Source of the DNA: Strigamia acuminata
Taxonomy: Eukaryota; Arthropoda; Chilopoda; Geophilomorpha; Linotaeniidae
Assembly (NCBI GenBank): GCA_949358305.1
Contig: OX442315.1
Span: forward strand, 10,070,427-10,134,426
Direction of reading: 5' to 3'
Length of the DNA: 64,000 nucleotides
The notes under the pieces: generated by a model
The model's input: only the letters and a program-made list of their open reading frames with translations
What the model was told of the DNA's origin: nothing
The model's database searches: none
Position numbers and translations under genes: made by a program
Part shown: positions 47,101-55,954 of the stretch, one piece after another
Layout of the letters: every line of letters starts with the position of its first letter
How positions within the stretch are numbered: position 1 is the first letter of the stretch

Positions 47101-48910
47101 CAGATCGAGGAGCACAAGGCGTTCCAGAAGGACGTGGGCACGCACCGCGAGGTGATGCTCAACCTGGACAAGAAGGGCACGCACCTCAAGTACTTCAGCC
47201 AGAAGCAGGACGTGATCCTGATCAAGAATCTGCTGGTGAGCGTGCAGCACCGATGGGAGCGGGTGGTGTCCAAGTCGGCCGAACGCACGCGGGCTCTCGA
47301 CCACGGATACAAGGAGGCGAAGGAGTTCCACGACGAGTATTCGGAGCTGACCAACTGGCTGGACAAGTCGCAGGCGGCGCTCGACGACCTCACCACCATC
47401 AGCAACGACCCGGAGAAGATCAAGCAGCAGCTGGGCAGGCACAAGGAGTTCCAGCGCACGCTCGGCACGAAGCAGCCCGACTACGACGCGTGCATGCGCC
47501 ACGGGAGGACGCTGAAGGAAAGGGCGCCCAAGAGCGACGCGCCCACCATCCAGGGCATGATGAACGAGCTGAAGGCCAAGTGGAACGGCGTGTGCGCCAA
47601 GTCGGTGGACAGGCAGCGCAAGCTCGAGGAGGCCCTTCTGTTTAGCGGGCAGTTTAAGGACGCCGTGCAGGCGCTCCTAGACTGGCTGTACAAGGTCGAG
47701 AAGAATCTCGAACCCGAACAGCCCGTGCACGGCGATCTGGACACGGTGACGGCCATGGTGGACGCGCACAAGAGCTTCAAGGAGGAGCTGCGCGGCCGGT
47801 CGACCAACATGGACTCGGTGCGCAAGACGTCGAGGGAGCTGTGCAAGACGGCGGCGCCCGAGGACGCGCGCAACATCCAGGCGCAGATGGGAGAGCTGGA
47901 CGGCATGTGGGACAAGGTGGGCAAGTTGTCGGACACGAAGCAGCGGCGTCTCGACGGCGCGCTCAAGCAGGCCGAGGAGCTGCACAAGAAGGTGAACATT
48001 CTTCTGGAGTGGCTCTCGGACGCCGAGATGAAGCTGCGTTTCGCCGGGGCGCTGCCCGAGAACGTGTCGATGACGCAGGAGCAGATCACCGAGCACAGGA
48101 AGTTCCTCAACGAAATGGCGGACAGGGAGCGCGACAAGGACTCGACGATCGCGCTGGCGCAGGAGATCTTGAAGAAGGCGCACCCGGACGCCGTGCCGGT
48201 CATCAAGCACTGGATCACGATCATCCAGACGCGCTGGGAGGAGATCTCCATGTGGGCGAAGCAGCGCAAGCAGCGGCTGGACGAGCACGTGGCGTCGCTG
48301 CGCGATTTGGCCGACACGCTGACGGAGCTGCTGGACTGGCTGAAGAAGCGGGAGAAGACGCTGGTGGATCTGGAGGCGAAGCCGCTGACGGACGACGTTG
48401 CGGTCATCGAGAGGTTGATCGAGGAGCACAAGGAGTTCACCGAGCGATTGACGGAGAAGCAGCCGGAGGTGGAGAGGATCACGAAGACGAGGAGGCCGCC
48501 GACGAGGGACCCGTCGCCGAAGGGACGGAAGGAGGTGAAGGATCGGCTGGGCAAGGATCCGAGCGGGTCTTTGAAGAGAAGCGCCCAGCGTGGCGGGCCC
48601 AAGACGTCGACGCCGGCGAAAGCGGGAGCGGATCCGTACATAAAGAATCCGGCGGCGCGCGAGTTGTTTGACAAGTGGCGGCACGTGTGGCTGTTGACGA
48701 TGGAGAGGCAGAGACGGCTCTTGGAGAAGCTCAAGTACTCGAAGGAGTTGGACAAGATGAAGAGCTTCAATTTCGACGAGTGGAGGCGGCGGTTCTTGCG
48801 ACACATGAACCACAAGAAGTCGCGCATTATGGACTTTTTTAATAAACTCGATAAAGACAACGACGGCAAATTGATCCGAGACGAATTCGTCGACGGAATA
48901 TTGAGATCGA
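44176..48910 (+). CDS. shot: Spectraplakin main rod exon: 13 spectrin repeats and first EF-hand
   Basis: 4,735 bp, phase 0 in and phase 1 out, acceptor CTTGTCAG, donor TCGA|GTAATG. Thirteen helix-A landmarks can be read in order, among them SRLVEWLIEVEAQL, FLDWFRDVERQI, LVQWMDELEQEA, LIVWIAKTERTL, LLLWLSDVDSVL, FIDWLTRAEHSI, LTNWLDKSQAAL, LLDWLYKVEKNL, LLEWLSDAEMKL and LLDWLKKREKTL. A basic Pro/Ser linker (about 48478-48640) follows, then the conserved spectraplakin junction (WLLTMERQRRLLEKL, FDEWRRRFLRHMNHKKSR) and EF-hand 1 at 48850-48885 (DKDNDGKLIRDE, a canonical loop). The donor choice gives GILRS-K-FETTR across the junction, matching the family. Very GC-rich third positions; a 1,158-codon antisense frame is a consequence of that. 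Confidence 0.93.
48850..48885 (+). other. EF-hand 1 calcium-binding loop
   Basis: Twelve-residue loop DKDNDGKLIRDE with Asp at 1, 3 and 5, Gly at 6, a hydrophobic residue at 8 and Glu at 12, all as in a functional calcium loop. Confidence 0.9.
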
Positions 48911-48987
48911 GTAATGCGAATGATTTTATTCCATTTGATTTATTGAATTTCATTTTTAAATTAACTGGTTTTTTAATTGATTGGTAG

Positions 48988-49094
48988 AATTCGAAACGAC
49001 GCGCATGGAGTTGAATGCCGTAGCCGACATGTTTGATCGCGGCGGTTACATCGACATCAAGGAGTTCGTCGACGCGCTCAGACCCGACCGAGAA
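48988..49094 (+). CDS. shot: Spectraplakin exon: second EF-hand (short loop)
   Basis: 107 bp, phase 2 in and phase 0 out, acceptor TTGGTAG, donor GAA|GTGAGT. Encodes KFETTRMELNAVADMF, then the loop DRGGYIDIKE and FVDALRPDRE. Family members have a 12-residue loop (D-R-D/N-G-D-G-Y-I-D...). Here it has 10 residues (49035-49064), an in-frame loss of two that includes an expected calcium ligand. Confidence 0.88.
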
Positions 49095-49115
49095 GTGAGT
49101 ATAAGTATAAGTCTA

Positions 49116-49418
49116 AACTCTATTTCGAAAAGTACTTGAAATACTCCCATTGGTTGGGAGATTCATAACACCAGTATAAATGCATTGCGAGAAATAGTTC
49201 CCAAAATGCAGCAATTTGCCACTAGATGGCAGTGTTCATCGAGTTGATCGATTTATTTGGTCTCACCGTGTATAATGTCAGCAGCCATTTTGTGTATTTG
49301 TTGTGTGTTTGCATAGTGACGCACGAGGATTGGTTGACTCAGTCATGTGATTGTAGTCATCCGCAATGTGAATCTCCCAACCAATGGGAGTATTTCAAGT
49401 ATTTTTCGGAATAGAGTT
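49116..49418. mobile_element. TA-flanked MITE in the EF-hand/GAR intron
   Basis: Long inverted repeats of about 50 bp: the left arm has AACTCTATTTCGAAAAGTAC and then CCCATTGGTTGGGAGATTC, the right arm is the complement, with TA at 49114-49115 and 49419-49420. No coding capacity. It carries a CCACTAGATGGCAG motif at 49219-49232. Confidence 0.82.
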
Positions 49419-49452
49419 TAAGTATTTAAATTTATTTTTAAATTTGTTTCAG

Positions 49453-49569
49453 CGTGACCGCCCAGCGACCGACTCCGAAAAAATCGAAGACGAAGTGCAG
49501 AGACAAGTGATGAAATGTACCTGCCAATATCGCTTTAAGGTCCACCAAGTGGGCGAGGGCAAATACCGA
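49453..49569 (+). CDS. shot: Spectraplakin exon: GAR domain, first half
   Basis: 39 codons, phase 0, acceptor GTTTCAG, donor CGA|GTAATT. Encodes [18 protein letters not shown] and [18 protein letters not shown], the start of the GAS2-related zinc-binding microtubule-binding domain, with the CxC pair present. Confidence 0.92.
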
Positions 49570-49626
49570 GTAATTTCATTTTATTTTTATTAAATTTATT
49601 TCAATTAATTTTAATTAATTTGGCAG

Positions 49627-49744
49627 TTTGGAGAATCGCAGAAGTTGCGCTTAGTGCGCATCTTGCGAAGCACCGTGATGGTCCGTGTAGGCGGCGGTTG
49701 GGTTGCCCTCGATGAGTTCCTTGTCAAGAACGACCCTTGCCGAG
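49627..49744 (+). CDS. shot: Spectraplakin exon: GAR domain, second half
   Basis: 118 bp, phase 0 in and phase 1 out, acceptor TTGGCAG, donor CGAG|GTATGT. Encodes [19 protein letters not shown] and [18 protein letters not shown], the conserved second half of the GAR domain, ending in the invariant NDPCR with its zinc-site Cys. Confidence 0.93.
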
Positions 49745-49830
49745 GTATGTGCACTCCTCTATTTTTCAGAAAGCAAAATTTAAAACTAACATTTTAACTA
49801 TAACTGTTCACTTTGTTAACTTTGTTTCAG

Positions 49831-49863
49831 CTTGTGAGGTTTACCAAGCTCCAAAGACCACCG
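49831..49863 (+). CDS. shot: Cassette microexon A (33 bp) after the GAR domain
   Basis: Acceptor GTTTCAG, donor ACCG|GTATTT. Phase 2 in and phase 1 out, so it inserts 11 residues (ACEVYQAPKTT) between NDPCR and AKGRTNIELRE without changing frame. Vertebrate family members also carry optional short inserts here. Predicted from splice sites and phase only. Confidence 0.55.
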
Positions 49864-50083
49864 GTATTTTAATTTTTTGATTTTGATTTTGATTCTTTTT
49901 TTAGCTTTTAAAAGGCCGCTTGGAAATGGATGAACCAATAAAAGACGATTGTTTATTCATTTTTTCATTTTCTTCGTCTGTTTTTCAAGGTGGCCGGGCC
50001 GAAGCACAAAGACTAACCCGGTTGCTAATAACGAGAAATCTTTCTCAATCCGCCACTAACATTTCTTCCACTTCATCTTGCAG

Positions 50084-50131
50084 GCAGCATAGATCTATTG
50101 ACCGATTACCATGGCATTACTAATTTTATTC
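50084..50131 (+). CDS. shot: Cassette exon B (48 bp) after the GAR domain
   Basis: Acceptor CATCTTGCAG, donor ATTC|GTATTT, phase 2 in and phase 1 out. Inserts 16 residues including SIDLLTDYHGITNFI. Same phase class as exons A and C, so all are interchangeable. Prediction without transcript support. Confidence 0.5.
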
Positions 50132-50290
50132 GTATTTAAATTTTATAAAACTAATAATAAAAAAAAATCATTCCTGATAACATTGATTAACATTCCTTTT
50201 TTTCTTTTTTTTCTCTTTTTTCTCCCTCATAACAACCCTTTTATTTATTCTTTATATTTTGTCCTCCTCTTGTCTAACACGCTACGGTAG

Positions 50291-50374
50291 GCGCTATGCA
50301 TTTTCTTCACTCGCCAGTCGATGATCAAGATCATGATCTCAGCTGTCCACTAGCTTCCGTGCGGAGCCTTCGAT
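50291..50374 (+). CDS. shot: Cassette exon C (84 bp) after the GAR domain
   Basis: Acceptor CTACGGTAG, donor CGAT|GTATGC, phase 2 in and phase 1 out. Inserts 28 residues with SPVDDQDHDLSCPLASV. Open in the required frame across its full length. Confidence 0.52.
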
Positions 50375-50574
50375 GTATGCTTCTTATCGGGTTTCTTTTA
50401 TACACTTTACAAATTAACATTTTATTTTGCTCTTTAAAATGCTTGGGTGATTTATTTAATTCTGTTTATTTTTTATTTTGTTGTTTTTGACTTTTTATTT
50501 GTCGAAATAAATCACCGTCCGACCTTTGTAGAAGCAAAAACTGTTTGCTTTTACTTTGTTTTATCTATTTAAAC

Positions 50575-51320
50575 ATGAACCAAGGATAACATGGACATGT
50601 ATCCACGTGTTTAGAGCGTTTTCCCATCGATGGCGCCACGTAATATGTGATTAACAAACATGCTTAGTTGGTAAGCAGTGCATGACACGTGATTGCTGAC
50701 GTCGATTCGGCGCACAGAACAACGAATCAATTACCATGTTTAGATGTACCCAGTTATCTGGATAAGTGAAAATGCAAATTTTACTTTTCTGGAAAACTGA
50801 TCATGTAAACAAATCAGTTTTCTAGAAAAGACAGACTTATCTGGAAAACTAAATTCCAGTTGTACGAGCTAGATTTTGGGCGTTTTGCGCATTGAAAACT
50901 GCATGTAAACACCCGTGCATGCGAAAATTCAAAAACTTGGATCGAGATATTGTCGGATCGTTGTAGTAAAAATACGTTAGGCCTACGTACCAACGACATT
51001 TGGTACCGAAATCAATGTGAAATCAGCTAAAACCACCATTTTTGGGATAAGAATTTCCATATTAGGCACTATTGCAAAGATTCGAGCAAAAACCTCTTTC
51101 CTAACCACTATTTCATTTGTTTGGCTGAAATGGATCAACAGCCATTTTGTTGTTCCAGATAATCAAAGGGCAGTATGGGTAATTCTCGTATGACGTCACA
51201 TTTACCAGAAAACTAACGTCATGTAAACGCAAACGGTTATCCAGATAAATAAAATCCGAATATTTACTTATCTGGAAAACTGTGACCATGTAAACATGGT
51301 AGATAGGAAATAACACACGG
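50575..51320. repeat. Dispersed repeat, copy 2, split by an insertion
   Basis: 50575-50731 and 51302-51320 together match the family copy at 42349-42520. The interruption is the TA-flanked element at 50734-51299. Confidence 0.72.
50734..51299. mobile_element. TA-flanked element (CCATGTTTA ends)
   Basis: Starts CCATGTTTAGATGTACCCAG and ends GTGACCATGTAAACATGG, with TA at 50732-50733 and 51300-51301. Subterminal TTATCTGGA motifs repeat in both orientations. No transposase ORF. It sits inside an older dispersed repeat, which gives its relative age. Confidence 0.75.
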
Positions 51321-51561
51321 ATGTATGTTCATGTTAGAACTAATCAGATTAAATCAATACAATGTACATAAGACAAAGTACCTTTAATGTGTTAGGGTTG
51401 GACTGTGGTTTTTTTTCGGACGCCGGGCCTTTTTTCTGGTCAAATGGACATACACCTACTTGAAAAAAGGTCTACTGTTTTAATGTTATGCTTTATCTGT
51501 TGTTTAGGAAGTTGCATGCAATTTACTGCTTGATTATTGCTTGATATTTTGAATGTTGCAA

Positions 51562-51593
51562 ACTTTATTTATTTATTTATTTATTTATTTATT
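51562..51593. repeat. (TTTA)n microsatellite
   Basis: About eight perfect TTTA units upstream of the acceptor of the next coding exon. Confidence 0.85.
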
Positions 51594-51683
51594 TTTTGTT
51601 TATGATTTCTTTTTATTCATTTCCTTGTGTCTCATTTTGTGGTCTTTGTGCCCTCTTTTTTATTTTGTTTCCACTCACCGTAG

Positions 51684-51853
51684 CCAAAGGTCGCACCAAT
51701 ATCGAATTACGTGAGCAGTTCATCTTAGCTGAAGGGGTTAGTCAATCCATGTCCCCGTTCAAAGCCAAGAGCCCGACGAGTTCTCATTCGAGCCAGAGCG
51801 GCACTCGCTCTGGCACCAGCGGCTCCTTGCCCGCTGCCGGCCCCATTACCAAG
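51684..51853 (+). CDS. shot: Spectraplakin exon: start of the C-terminal tail
   Basis: 170 bp, phase 2 in and phase 0 out, acceptor CACCGTAG, donor CCAAG|GTTTTT. Encodes AKGRTNIELREQFILAEGVS and QSMSPFKAKSP, the conserved segment just after GAR in all spectraplakins, then a Ser/Gly-rich stretch ending GPITK. Confidence 0.9.
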
Positions 51854-52065
51854 GTTTTTATTCTTATTATTTTATTGTTTTATTGTTTCTTCGGGTTTAT
51901 TTGTTTTCGCAAACTGCACAAAATATACTAAAGAAGGAGAATTAGAAAACGGAAAAGTGCTGAAACGTGAGAACGTCGCTCTGCATGCTGAGGAATGCGT
52001 CTCTCATAATAACTGCATCATCTGCTGGTAGACTGATGCAGATAGTTTTCTAGAAGACTCAGATA

Positions 52066-52760
52066 TACTCTAAACCGATACGACGTTGACCTATTTCCAA
52101 TTGGTTGAGCCGAATTACACTTAACTGCCAGACTGTGCTCTAGCACGCAGACAAGTGTTGGTAATCGTCGATCACAATAAGGGGTTTCATTAAATGAGCG
52201 ATTATTGTGATTAGTTGATTATTGCAATAATCATAAACACTTAATTATTGAGGGCCCAACAAAAATCTGATTATGTAATTATTGGCACCATGGGCGGAAT
52301 TGTTTAAATTTTAACCTAAATACGTTGCAATTGTTTAAAAAAGGTTCCTAAAAATAAGAATTGCAACTACCTAACACGTTCCATGTGTTCAGTTTAACCT
52401 AAATTGAGCAGACTTTGTTATGTTATGACCTTGTGTAGTTTAAGTGGGTTTGGTGCCGCCATGTTGGTTTCAATCGAGAGAGCACTTTTAATCGGCCCAA
52501 GTCAGCAGAAAATCATGGTTTGGCGTGATTACTTGATTAGTTGCTTATTTGATGAAATGATTATTCTTGGGATTGGTTGAATCCAGTCACATGACACATC
52601 AAGTAATCGACTAATCAAAGTAATCAACTAATCGCTCATTTAATGAAACCCCTTACTGTCTGGAGTTCGATTACAATTCTGTGGTGTTATGGGCTACTTC
52701 TTGTGCCACTACGCCAGTGATACGGCTGGAGTTAGGTCAACGTTGAATCTGTTTAGAGTA
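52066..52760. mobile_element. TA-flanked element, split by a nested one
   Basis: Ends TACTCTAAACCGATACGACG / matching complement at 52733-52760 (about 30 bp, a few mismatches), with TA at 52064-52065 and 52761-52762. Its middle is occupied by the second element at 52180-52653; without that it would be about 220 bp. Confidence 0.75.
52180..52653. mobile_element. Nested TA-flanked element (AGGGGTTTCATT ends)
   Basis: 474 bp, inverted ends AGGGGTTTCATTAAATGAGC / GCTCATTTAATGAAACCCCT with TA on both sides. Subterminal GATTAGTTGATTA motifs repeat in both orientations. No ORF. Confidence 0.82.
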
Positions 52761-52857
52761 TAGCAGGGGCAGCAAATCGAGCACCGTTGTTCGGTTTATC
52801 GGTTGTTCGTATGACTGATGTTCGGACAATCGAAGCTCTGCTGTAGGTAAAAACATA

Positions 52858-54056
52858 AGGTGCGACTCAAAAAATTAGAAACACGTGAAATTTGTTTGTT
52901 TTGAAATGATCTCATCATTTTATGGTTTTCTAACCTATTCCAATCGTTTTTTCACATCAAAATAAGCAAGAAACCTTATTTTTAACATGGAAACTTTTAT
53001 TTTTCTCTCGTAATCAACTAAAATGAAAAAACACCCTGGTTCAAAAAATTATGAACAGTTGGTTAACAATGATTTATGACAATGTAGGCAATGATTTAGT
53101 ACCATTTAATACCAAATAAAGTTACCCTGCCTTAGGATAACTATGTACACCCTGTCTAACATGGAATTAATTAGAGATTTTAATGTGCCAATAACATGGT
53201 CTGCGACGCATTTTCCATTTGACTGTAAATAAAAATCAGTCTGCTCGAAAAATTGCTAATGAATTGAGTGTAAATGTATAGAATACCACATTTACTTGAG
53301 TTTTGAAGAAGAATGACAATAGTAAGTAGATGAAAAAGAAGGCAAAACCACTCTTAAAAAAGAAGCACAAAGAAGACAGATTTTCGTGGGCCAAAAAATA
53401 TCAAACCTGGGATGCAGAATGGAGAAAAATAATTTTCTGTGATGAAAAAAGTTCAACCTTAATGACCCAGATGGCAATAAATACTATTGGCATAATTTAA
53501 ATAAAGAAGAGGAGTATTTTTCAAAGGTGAAGGAATTGTGATGATATGGAGTGGTTTTATTTTTAAGGAAAAAACATCTTTAGCCTTAATTTCTAGAAGA
53601 ATGCATGCAAATGCATATTAGGACATGCTAAAGAAACATTTCCGTCCCTACAAAACTAGACTCGAAGGCAGAAAAGCCACCTTATTTACAGTCAAATGGA
53701 AAATGCGTCGCAGACCATGTTATTGCCACATTAAAATCTCTAATTAATTCCATGTTAGACAGGGTGTACATAGTTATCCTAAGGCAGGGTAACTTTATTT
53801 GGTATTAAATGGTACTAAATCATTGCCTACATTGTCATAAATCATTGTTAACCAACTGTTCATAATTTTTTAAACCAGGGTGTTTTTTCATTTTAGTTGA
53901 TTACGAGAGAAAAATAAAAGTTTCCATGTTAAAAATAAGGTTTCTTGCTTATTTTGATGTGAAAAAACGATTGGAATAGGTTAGAAAACCATAAAATGAC
54001 GAGATCATTTCAAAACAAACAAATTTCACGTGTTTCTAATTTTTTGAGTCGCACCT
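52858..54056. mobile_element. Tc1-like transposon with about 375-bp terminal inverted repeats, decayed
   Basis: Left repeat 52858-53231 and right repeat 53682-54056 are near-perfect inverted copies (ends AGGTGCGACTCAAAAAATTAG / complement), with TA at 52856-52857 and 54057-54058. The interior on the + strand (about 53330-53640) encodes broken transposase pieces: a stretch around FSWAKKYQTWDAEWRKIIF with the CDE catalytic-type motif, then VMIWSGF, then RMHANAY, in different frames. This matches the Tc1-like DDE transposase layout. The N-terminal helix-turn-helix part is missing, so the element cannot move by itself. Confidence 0.9.
53330..53670 (+). pseudogene. Tc1-like transposase remnant
   Basis: Between the long inverted repeats of the element. 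Recognisable C-terminal transposase segments lie in at least two frames, with stops after NLNKEEEYFSKVKEL-like sequence near 53540. No intact ORF remains; only the middle and C-terminal catalytic regions are seen. Confidence 0.8.
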
Positions 54057-54383
54057 TACCATACCGGTACCGATATTGTACTAAAGTCTGGACGCATCTC
54101 TGAATACCCTAAAGAGACATACGGTACGTATATACTGTATCTTAAGGGTATCTATAAGTTATGTATGCAGATATGTAGCAAGATTCCATTTTTTTCTAAT
54201 TCCCTCATATATTGTAGAGAATTAAAAGTGGCTTTTTATTTTGCAAACTGCACGTTATTTTTTCCCCCCTCCCCCCCTGTTTTCCATCATTGTCATAATC
54301 ACGATTCATGTTCAATCTCGTTTGTTTCTTTCTTTTTGTATTAACAAATTTTTCGTGTGTTTTGCTCTCATTCACCCTTTCAG

Positions 54384-54425
54384 TTCGTTCCTCGAGCTCA
54401 CAACTAAAGGAGGTGCTGCGTGGGA
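54384..54425 (+). CDS. Uncertain optional tail exon
   Basis: Acceptor CCTTTCAG, donor GGGA|GTAAGG, open in the frame VRSSSSQLKEVLRG (phase 2 in, phase 1 out). The upstream tail exon ends in phase 0, so this exon only fits through another acceptor (AACTAAAG at 54409). A second donor after 54442 is also possible. Real use is doubtful. Confidence 0.3.
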
Positions 54426-54568
54426 GTAAGGAGGAAGTGCAGGTGCTCATTGTGTTAATCTGCCTGTGCTTTGCACTCTTATCCGTTTAAAGACTTGTTT
54501 CTTTTCTTTTCGTTTTTCATTTTTCATTTTTTATTTTTCTTTGGGCTTTGTGTCTCTTGTCTTTGCAG

Positions 54569-54678
54569 CACACTGCCATTTCCCAGTGCGGGTTGTGCCC
54601 TTCCCCACTGTGTTGGGCCCGTCATTTTATAAGCCAGTGCCGTTGAGCCCCGGTTCTCGAATCCCAGTCTACCAATGG
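54569..54678 (+). CDS. shot: Optional tail exon with an SRIP motif
   Basis: Open frame ending in SPGSRIPVYQW, donor TGG|GTAAAT in phase 0, which joins exactly to IREKSSRS of the next exon. Two acceptors are possible: GCAG at 54568 (phase 2) or ATAAG at 54633 (phase 0, giving a 45-bp exon 54634-54678). The second matches the phase of the upstream exon at 51853. SRIP at 54655-54666 fits the SxIP EB1-binding motif. Confidence 0.55.
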
Positions 54679-55463
54679 GTAAATTAACTAAGGCTCAATT
54701 AACGCTCACCCGTCACGCACGCTTTGATAGTTGATTTGTTTCAAAAGATAGAGTGCATGCAACGTAGTGGTGTTTTTCGATCCCTTCAACCCTTAAAATT
54801 TAATTAAACCCCCTTGCAGTTTGCATGGTTTCTCTCGAGTTGTCGGTTTGCCATCCACACGTAGCCGGAAATGCGTTTAGTTCTTTGGGATGGTTACGGG
54901 TCAACTTTAGTAGGTAAATGACATGTCAATGAAATTGTAGAAATAAATTGTTGTTTTTTTCGGGGGGGGGAGAGAGAGAGAGCGCGCGGTAGTGTGTATT
55001 GCTCTTTACGTGTTGTGCAAAATTGTCGTAATTGTGCAAAAAGCATGTTCTCACTTGATAGTAAGACAAATTGGAAACCTTGAGAATTTGTATGCAATTT
55101 TCAAATACCGGTATTTACTTTTATTTGTGTCAAGTGGTAGAGGTTGGCATTTTATTCTATTTTTTATTTGATGAAATGAAGGAAATTGTTTGGGGATTGA
55201 TTCCTTGGTTTGCTCATTTTTGTGCTTCTGATTAAGTCATTGGATGAACATGTATTCTTGTGCGTTCACTTTGTTGATCAGAAGAAATGAAATTTCGAGT
55301 TTGCATGCCTACCAGCGAAACGTCTGTTTTCCCTGCATGACATGTTACAGATGAATGAAATCGATAAATGTGGAAATTGACAACACGTAAATGTGCAATA
55401 CACGAGAAATAAAAGTAGCAAAGGTGCAGAATGAGTGTTTAATGGTTTTCAATTGCAATGTAG

Positions 55464-55632
55464 ATCCGCGAAAAGAGTTCCCGTAGCGTGCCTATGGGTC
55501 AACCGAGGAGTAGTTCTACCGCAGCAAGTAGCGACCTATCTGGACAGAGTTTCAGCGAAGGTGACAGCAGCGGTATCGGCAGCAGAACGACGCGCAAGAC
55601 ACCGACCCCCAGTTTCAGTCTCCACAGCTCGG
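55464..55632 (+). CDS. shot: Spectraplakin exon: Ser-rich C-terminal tail
   Basis: 169 bp, phase 0 in and phase 1 out, acceptor AATGTAG, donor CTCGG|GTACTT. Encodes IREKSSRSVPMGQPRSSS, a conserved tail phrase of spectraplakins, followed by Ser-rich sequence. Joins directly to 51853 or to the optional exon at 54678. Confidence 0.85.
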
Positions 55633-55700
55633 GTACTTTTTTTAAATTTAAAATATTAAAATTAAAATTCAATTAATAAATTAAATTATTTTTCATCAAG

Positions 55701-55954
55701 GACTGTCCGGAAGTCGACCCCCGAGTCGCCCTCCGAGTCGGCCGACCAGTCGCACGGGACAGACGCCTGGTAGTCGCCCTGGAAGCAGGCCCAACAGTCG
55801 ACCGCCGAGCCGAGCCGGCAGCGAGGCGTCCCTGGACAGCACCGACGGCGTCGGGCCGCGCTCGTCCACCCCCAGACGCGGTGCTACAACACAACGCAGC
55901 ACGCCCAACAACCTGAACAACGCCAGTCGCATCCCGCGCAAGGGCAAATTTTAA
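55701..55954 (+). CDS. shot: Spectraplakin last exon: GSR-type tail with terminal SRIP
   Basis: Acceptor ATCAAG, phase 2, 83 codons plus stop TAA at 55952-55954. Encodes repeated SRPPSRP / GSRPGSR units (the Gly-Ser-Arg microtubule-binding tail), then NNASRIPRKGKF and the stop. SRIP (55925-55936) with flanking basic residues is a standard SxIP motif for EB1 plus-end tracking. Confidence 0.9.

Noticed and set aside
44026-47502. Antisense ORF of 1,158 codons opposite the main rod exon, and similar antisense frames at 45279-47468, 47481-48953 and 47677-48813
   Set aside because: They mirror the GC-rich codon bias of the sense rod exon; the translations are low-complexity Leu/Arg/His or Ser/Cys-rich, and no splice or start context supports them.
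49990-50123. Exon starting GGRAEAQRLTR after TTTTTCAAG
   Set aside because: In the required phase it runs into a TAA (PWHY-stop) and no in-frame donor was found; the shorter exon 50084-50131 fits better.
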